Shown here one piece after another: positions 60,623-64,000 of a stretch of DNA of 64,000 nucleotides. A program made the position numbers and the translations under genes. Every line of letters starts with the position of its first letter. Position 1 is the stretch's first letter. The notes under the pieces were generated by a model that was not told the DNA's origin, made no database searches, and saw only the letters and a program-made list of their open reading frames with translations. Origin of the DNA: Trujillonella endophytica (lineage in GTDB: Bacteria; Actinomycetota; Actinomycetes; Mycobacteriales; Geodermatophilaceae); contig NZ_FOEE01000007.1 of the NCBI RefSeq assembly GCF_900110555.1, positions 211,649 through 275,648 of the forward strand, read 5' to 3'.

Positions 60623-60660
60623 CGCGTCCTCCCTCACCGCAGACCGTGAGGGAGGACGCG
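60623..60660 (+). terminator. 15-bp perfect hairpin downstream of glyA
   Basis: CGCGTCCTCCCTCAC (60623-60637) pairs with GTGAGGGAGGACGCG (60646-60660) around an eight-base loop. A further copy of GGTGAGGGAGGAC follows at once. It separates glyA from the kinase gene. Confidence 0.85.
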
Positions 60661-60771
60661 CTGCGGTGAGGGAGGACCCTCCCGCGGCGGCCACGGCGTG
60701 GCCACTGGGACTGCTGCTCCCGCCGGGACCGGCTCCGGCGCGTGGCGGGCCGTCGCAGCGCTCCTCGCTCC

Positions 60772-60777
60772 TACACT
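60772..60777 (+). promoter_or_regulatory. -10 hexamer TACACT of pknL
   Basis: TACACT is exactly six bases before the GTG at 60784, which lacks a Shine-Dalgarno. It fixes the start despite a longer in-frame ORF. Confidence 0.6.
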
Positions 60778-60783
60778 CGGCCC

Positions 60784-62778
60784 GTGGAGACCGCCGTGAC
60801 CGACCCCGTGGTCGGACTGGTCCTCGAGGGGCGCTACCGCCTCGAGGAGCGGCTGGCCCGTGGCGGGATGTCCACCGTCTACGCCGCCACCGACCTGCGC
60901 CTGGACCGCACGGTCGCGGTCAAGGTCATGGCCGAGCACCTCAAGCACGACCCGTCGTTCGTCGAGCGGTTCACCCGCGAGGCCCGCGCCGCGGCGATGC
61001 TCAGCCACCCCAACGTGGTCAGCGTCAGCGACCAGGGCAGCGACCAGGGCCTGGTGTTCCTGGTCATGGAGCTGGTCCGCGGCCGCACGCTGCGCGACCT
61101 GTTGCAGGCCCGCGGCCGGCTGACCGTCGCGGAGGCCTTCGCCGTCCTGGAGCCGGTCCTGTCCGGGCTGGCCGCCGCCCACCGGGCCGGCATCGTGCAC
61201 CGCGACATCAAGCCCGAGAACGTGCTGATCGGCACCGACGGCGTCGTGAAGGTCGCCGACTTCGGGCTGGCCCGCGCGGTGGAGGGCACCGGGCAGACCA
61301 GCCACACCGGCGGCGTGCTCATCGGCACGGTCGCCTATCTCTCCCCCGAGCAGCTCGAGCGCGGGAAGGCCGACGCCCGCAGCGACGTCTACGCGGCCGG
61401 CATCGTGCTGTACGAGCTGCTCACCGGGCACCCGCCGTTCGGCGGCGACACCCCGCTGGCCGTGGCCTACCAGCACGTGCACCACGACGTCCCGCCGCCG
61501 TCGGAGGACGTCCCGGGTCTGGCCTGGCAGGTCGACGAGCTCGTCGCCCGCACGACCCGCCGCGACCCCGTCGTCCGTCCGCTGGACGCCGGCGCCTTCC
61601 TCGCCGACCTGGAGGACGTCCGCTCCGACGTCGGCATCCCCCGCGTGCCCGTGCCCACCGGGCGCAGCTCCGCGGGGCCGGACACCCTGCGCCCGACGAA
61701 CCGGCCGACCCGGCCGCGCCCGTCGGGCCCGCTGGGCCACCCCAGCGATCCCGGCACCGAGGTGCTCGGCGGCACCCGGTCCCGCGGATCGCGGACCAGC
61801 ATGCTGCCGGGGATGGGCGCCGGCCCGACGACCGATGTGGCCGGTGCGCGCCCCACCCCGCCGCGGCCCCGGCCCGGCGTGCCCGACCACATCCGCCGGC
61901 GGCGCACCCGCCTCGCCCTCGCCGTGGTCCTGCTGCTGGCGATCACCGTGGGCGCCGTCGGCTGGTGGCTGGGCTCCGGCCGCTGGACGACGGTGCCCCA
62001 GCTGGTCGGGCTGGACCGCGACGCCGCGATCGGCGAGCTGCAGGAGGCCGGGCTGGACCCGGACTGCTGCGAGGAGGTCTTCAGCGAGACCGTCCCCGCC
62101 GGCCAGGTGATCTCCGCCGACCCCGCCGAGGGCGACGCCATCCGCGGCACCGACGTCTCCCTGGTGGTCTCCAAGGGCCCGGAGCGCTTCTCGATCGACG
62201 CCGGCTGGGTCGGGCAGCCCATCGACGACGTCCGCGCCGCCTGGGAGGAGGCGCAGCTGCCGCTGGCCTTCTCCGAGGTCCAGGACTACGACCAGGACAT
62301 CCCGGTCGGGCACGTCACCGGCTTCGACCCCGGCCCCGGCACCGAGCTGCCGCGAGACAGCGCGGTCACCGTCTACGTCAGCCGCGGGCCCGCCCCGGTC
62401 GCGGTGCCCGACGTTCTCGGGCAGACCGCAGAGGCAGCGCGGGGCACCCTCGAGCAGCTCGGCTTCACCGTCGAGGAGACGACCGGGCGCAGCCCCGACG
62501 TCGACACCGGTGAGGTCATGGCGGTCTCACCCGCCGCCGGTGTGGCGGCGCCGTACGCGAGCACGGTGACCATCCAGGTGTCCGAGGGCCTGCCGCGGGT
62601 GGAGGTCCCCGACGTGCGCGGGGATGACGCCGACGACGCCCGCGCGACGCTGGAGGCGCTCGGCCTGCGGGTCGAGGTGCAGACCTTCATCGCGGGCTCG
62701 ACCGTCCGCTTCCAGAACCCCGGCGCCGGCGAGACCGTCGACTGGGGGACGACGGTCCGCCTGCTGGTCGTCGCCTGA
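60784..62778 (+). CDS. pknL: PASTA-domain Ser/Thr protein kinase, PknL type
   Basis: A 664-aa membrane receptor kinase. The cytoplasmic kinase has the ATP lysine K47 (VAVKVM), the HRD loop VHRDIKPENVL (D141) and DFGLARA with an activation-loop Ser/Thr stretch. A Pro/Arg-rich juxtamembrane region precedes a single helix at about residues 375-396. Four extracellular PASTA domains follow, from about 404 to 664, the second being divergent. PASTA kinases sense peptidoglycan fragments or lipid II. A Rv2175c-like substrate candidate lies nearby. Unlike mycobacterial PknL, this one carries PASTA repeats. Confidence 0.93.
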   Translation: METAVTDPVVGLVLEGRYRLEERLARGGMSTVYAATDLRLDRTVAVKVMAEHLKHDPSFVERFTREARAAAMLSHPNVVSVSDQGSDQGLVFLVMELVRGRTLRDLLQARGRLTVAEAFAVLEPVLSGLAAAHRAGIVHRDIKPENVLIGTDGVVKVADFGLARAVEGTGQTSHTGGVLIGTVAYLSPEQLERGKADARSDVYAAGIVLYELLTGHPPFGGDTPLAVAYQHVHHDVPPPSEDVPGLAWQVDELVARTTRRDPVVRPLDAGAFLADLEDVRSDVGIPRVPVPTGRSSAGPDTLRPTNRPTRPRPSGPLGHPSDPGTEVLGGTRSRGSRTSMLPGMGAGPTTDVAGARPTPPRPRPGVPDHIRRRRTRLALAVVLLLAITVGAVGWWLGSGRWTTVPQLVGLDRDAAIGELQEAGLDPDCCEEVFSETVPAGQVISADPAEGDAIRGTDVSLVVSKGPERFSIDAGWVGQPIDDVRAAWEEAQLPLAFSEVQDYDQDIPVGHVTGFDPGPGTELPRDSAVTVYVSRGPAPVAVPDVLGQTAEAARGTLEQLGFTVEETTGRSPDVDTGEVMAVSPAAGVAAPYASTVTIQVSEGLPRVEVPDVRGDDADDARATLEALGLRVEVQTFIAGSTVRFQNPGAGETVDWGTTVRLLVVA

Positions 62779-62779
62779 C

Positions 62780-63682
62780 GTGGCTGCTCCGCGCATCGCC
62801 CCGCCGGTCGGGGCGCACATCCAGGTCCGGGGCGGCCTCGCCAAGGGCGGGCTGCCCTACACCGACGCGACCGGCGCCCGCGCCGTCCAGGTGTTCGTGG
62901 GCAACCCCCGCGGCTGGAAGCTGACCCCCGGGACCCCCGCCCAGGATGCCGCGTTCACCGCCGGCTGCGCCGAGCGCGGCGTGCCGTCGTTCATCCACAC
63001 GCCGTTCCTGGTCAACGTCGGCTCCCCCACCGAGGCGACGGTCGAGGCCTCGATCGCGAGCATCGCCCACAACCTGGCCCGCGGAGCCCAGCTGGGCTGC
63101 GCCGGCGTGGTGGTGCATGCCGGGTCCGCGGTCGGCGAGGACCGCTACGCGGCCGCCCTGCGCCAGCTGCACGAGCGGCTGCTGCCGGTGCTGGACGCCG
63201 CACCGGCCGGCGGGCCGCGGCTGCTGATCGAGCCCACCGCGGGCGGCGGCAGGTCGCTGGCCGCCACGGTCGAGGACCTCGGCCCGTACCTCGCCGCCCT
63301 CGACATGCACCCGCTGGTCGGCGTCTGCTTCGACACCTGCCACGCCTGGGCGGCCGGGCACGACCTGGCCACCCCCGGCGGCATGACCGCGACCCTCGAC
63401 GCCCTCGAGGCCGCCGTCGGCCCGGGCCGGCTGGGCCTCGTGCACGCCAACGACTCCCTCGACGGCTGCGGCTCCGAGCGCGACCGGCACGCCACCATCG
63501 GGACCGGAACGATCGGCGCGGCCCCGTTCGCCGAGCTGCTGACCCACCCGTCGACGTCCGGCGTCCCCGTCGTCGTCGAGACCCCCAGCGAGGCCGACGG
63601 CACCCCCTGGGGCGGGCACGCGCGCGACATCGCGCTGCTGTGCGCGCTGCGCGACGGCACCGCCGCCCTCACCGCCGCCTGA
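62780..63682 (+). CDS. nfo: Endonuclease IV (AP endonuclease)
   Basis: Zinc-dependent nuclease that cuts DNA at abasic sites in base-excision repair. The 300-aa TIM-barrel protein has VGAHIQVRGGLAKG, the metal-site blocks FIHTPFLVN, VVHAGSAVGED, LLIEPTAGGG, GVCFDTCHAWAAGHD and LVHANDSLDGCGSERDRHA. GTG at 62780 is two bases after the pknL stop, so the genes are probably cotranscribed. It fits with the dinB and dnaE2 loci in giving this region a DNA-repair theme. Confidence 0.93.
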   Translation: MAAPRIAPPVGAHIQVRGGLAKGGLPYTDATGARAVQVFVGNPRGWKLTPGTPAQDAAFTAGCAERGVPSFIHTPFLVNVGSPTEATVEASIASIAHNLARGAQLGCAGVVVHAGSAVGEDRYAAALRQLHERLLPVLDAAPAGGPRLLIEPTAGGGRSLAATVEDLGPYLAALDMHPLVGVCFDTCHAWAAGHDLATPGGMTATLDALEAAVGPGRLGLVHANDSLDGCGSERDRHATIGTGTIGAAPFAELLTHPSTSGVPVVVETPSEADGTPWGGHARDIALLCALRDGTAALTAA

Positions 63683-63928
63683 CAGTGAGGATGGAGAGGA
63701 CGGGGTCACCCCTGGTGGTCTGACTCTCCGCCTGACCGACGCCTTGCTGTCCTGCTGTGGGATGTGTCGGCCGTGTGGGGGTGGCCCCGTCCCTGCACGT
63801 CACCGGGCGGGACGTCCGTGACCTCATAGGAGCCTGTGCAAGAGGCGCCCATCACTGTCCTGTCCGCCTCGTCCGGCTCGGTGCGTGCCGTCTCATCGGT
63901 ACGAGCGACAAGGACGGCGATGACCATC
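63683..63928 (+). mobile_element. Left end of an IS110-family element with probable bridge-RNA region
   Basis: A 246-bp non-coding stretch between nfo and the transposase start. In IS110-family elements the sequence upstream of the transposase encodes the bridge RNA that guides target and donor recognition. Stem-forming pairs are visible, e.g. CGTCCC (63788-63793) with GGGACG (63809-63814) and CCGTC with GACGG near 63888-63918. The exact left terminus, core dinucleotide and guide loops cannot be fixed from one end of the element. Confidence 0.55.
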
Positions 63929-64000
63929 ATGGCGAGTACGGGGCTGGATGTCTTCGGCGGCGTGGACACCCACGGCCGGACCCACCACGCGGCTGCGATC
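63929..64000 (+). CDS. IS110-family transposase, N-terminal fragment (cut by window end)
   Basis: Only the first 24 codons are present. They read MASTGLDVFGGVDTHGRTHH followed by AAAI. The VFGGVDTHxxTHxAA pattern is the conserved start of IS110/IS117-type DEDD transposases, where the first Asp is catalytic. An ATG at 63920 in the same frame is an alternative start. The window edge truncates it, so I cannot tell whether the gene is intact. Confidence 0.75.
   Translation, partial: MASTGLDVFGGVDTHGRTHHAAAI

Noticed and set aside
60661..60783. In-frame extension of pknL up to 60742
   Set aside because: TACACT is placed exactly for a start at 60784, and the extension (MAGRRSAPRSYTR) is not kinase-like.
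63706..63969. 87-aa minus-strand ORF in the IS110 left end
   Set aside because: It is antisense to the non-coding end and transposase start, has no recognisable domain and no ribosome binding site.

Overview
This 64 kb window is chromosomal DNA from a very high-GC actinobacterium, most likely a member of the Geodermatophilaceae (Blastococcus/Geodermatophilus/Modestobacter type). The signs are GC clearly above 70%, a division cluster with wag31 and sepF, a eukaryote-like IleRS, a mycothiol-type DinB-fold protein, a DUF222/HNH gene, CGAAC-N4-GTTCG LexA boxes and two carotenoid gene clusters. The lineage is inferred from gene content only. I found no tRNA, rRNA, CRISPR array or prophage. One mobile element starts at the right edge.

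Layout. 1-661: truncated proton antiporter. 763-3945: ileS. 3958-23503 (minus strand): the dcw cluster, transcribed mraZ, rsmH, ftsL, ftsI, murE, murF, mraY, ftsW, murG, murC, ftsQ, ftsZ, pgeF, yggS, sepF, yggT, wag31, with mostly 4-bp stop/start overlaps. murD is absent from its usual place between mraY and ftsW. 23504-23989: divergent control region with two arrays of MraZ-like GTGGG boxes. 23990-28718 (plus): MoxR, DUF58 and transglutaminase genes. 28773-30637 (minus): DUF3040 and LexA-controlled dinB. 30856-33519 (plus): a 109-aa Gly/Ala/Asp repeat polypeptide, a JmjC-like cupin oxygenase with no ATG/GTG/TTG start, and a sucrase/ferredoxin-like protein. 33539-37187 (minus): small enzymes. 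37199-41876 (minus): a LexA-box operon of DUF6504, SAV_6107-type HEPN and DnaE2. 42118-44265: MDMPI-type and DUF222/HNH genes.

44397-49057 (plus): ybaK, GNAT, CrtI/CrtO-like oxidoreductase, cruF, cruG. 49032-54055: VOC protein, flavin reductase, adenosine kinase, CDP-alcohol phosphotransferase, SnoaL-like, a conserved hypothetical and metF. 54231-58508: crtE-crtI-crtB facing crtYc-crtYd, whose 3' ends overlap by 142 bp. 58552-63682: an Rv2175c-like regulator, glyA under a ZTP riboswitch, the PASTA kinase pknL, and endonuclease IV. 63683-64000: left end of an IS110-family element, probably carrying a bridge RNA.

The main themes are cell-wall growth and division (dcw cluster, MoxR operon, PknL), DNA damage tolerance (dinB, dnaE2 operon, nfo), glycosylated carotenoid synthesis and one-carbon metabolism (glyA, metF). 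Many genes carry a -10-like hexamer 6-8 nt upstream of the start codon, implying frequent leaderless transcripts. The most interesting unexplained items are the repeat polypeptide/oxygenase pair, the chain of CUUCCC-loop hairpins between mraZ and rsmH, the second MraZ-like box array facing moxR, and the LexA-controlled dnaE2 operon.
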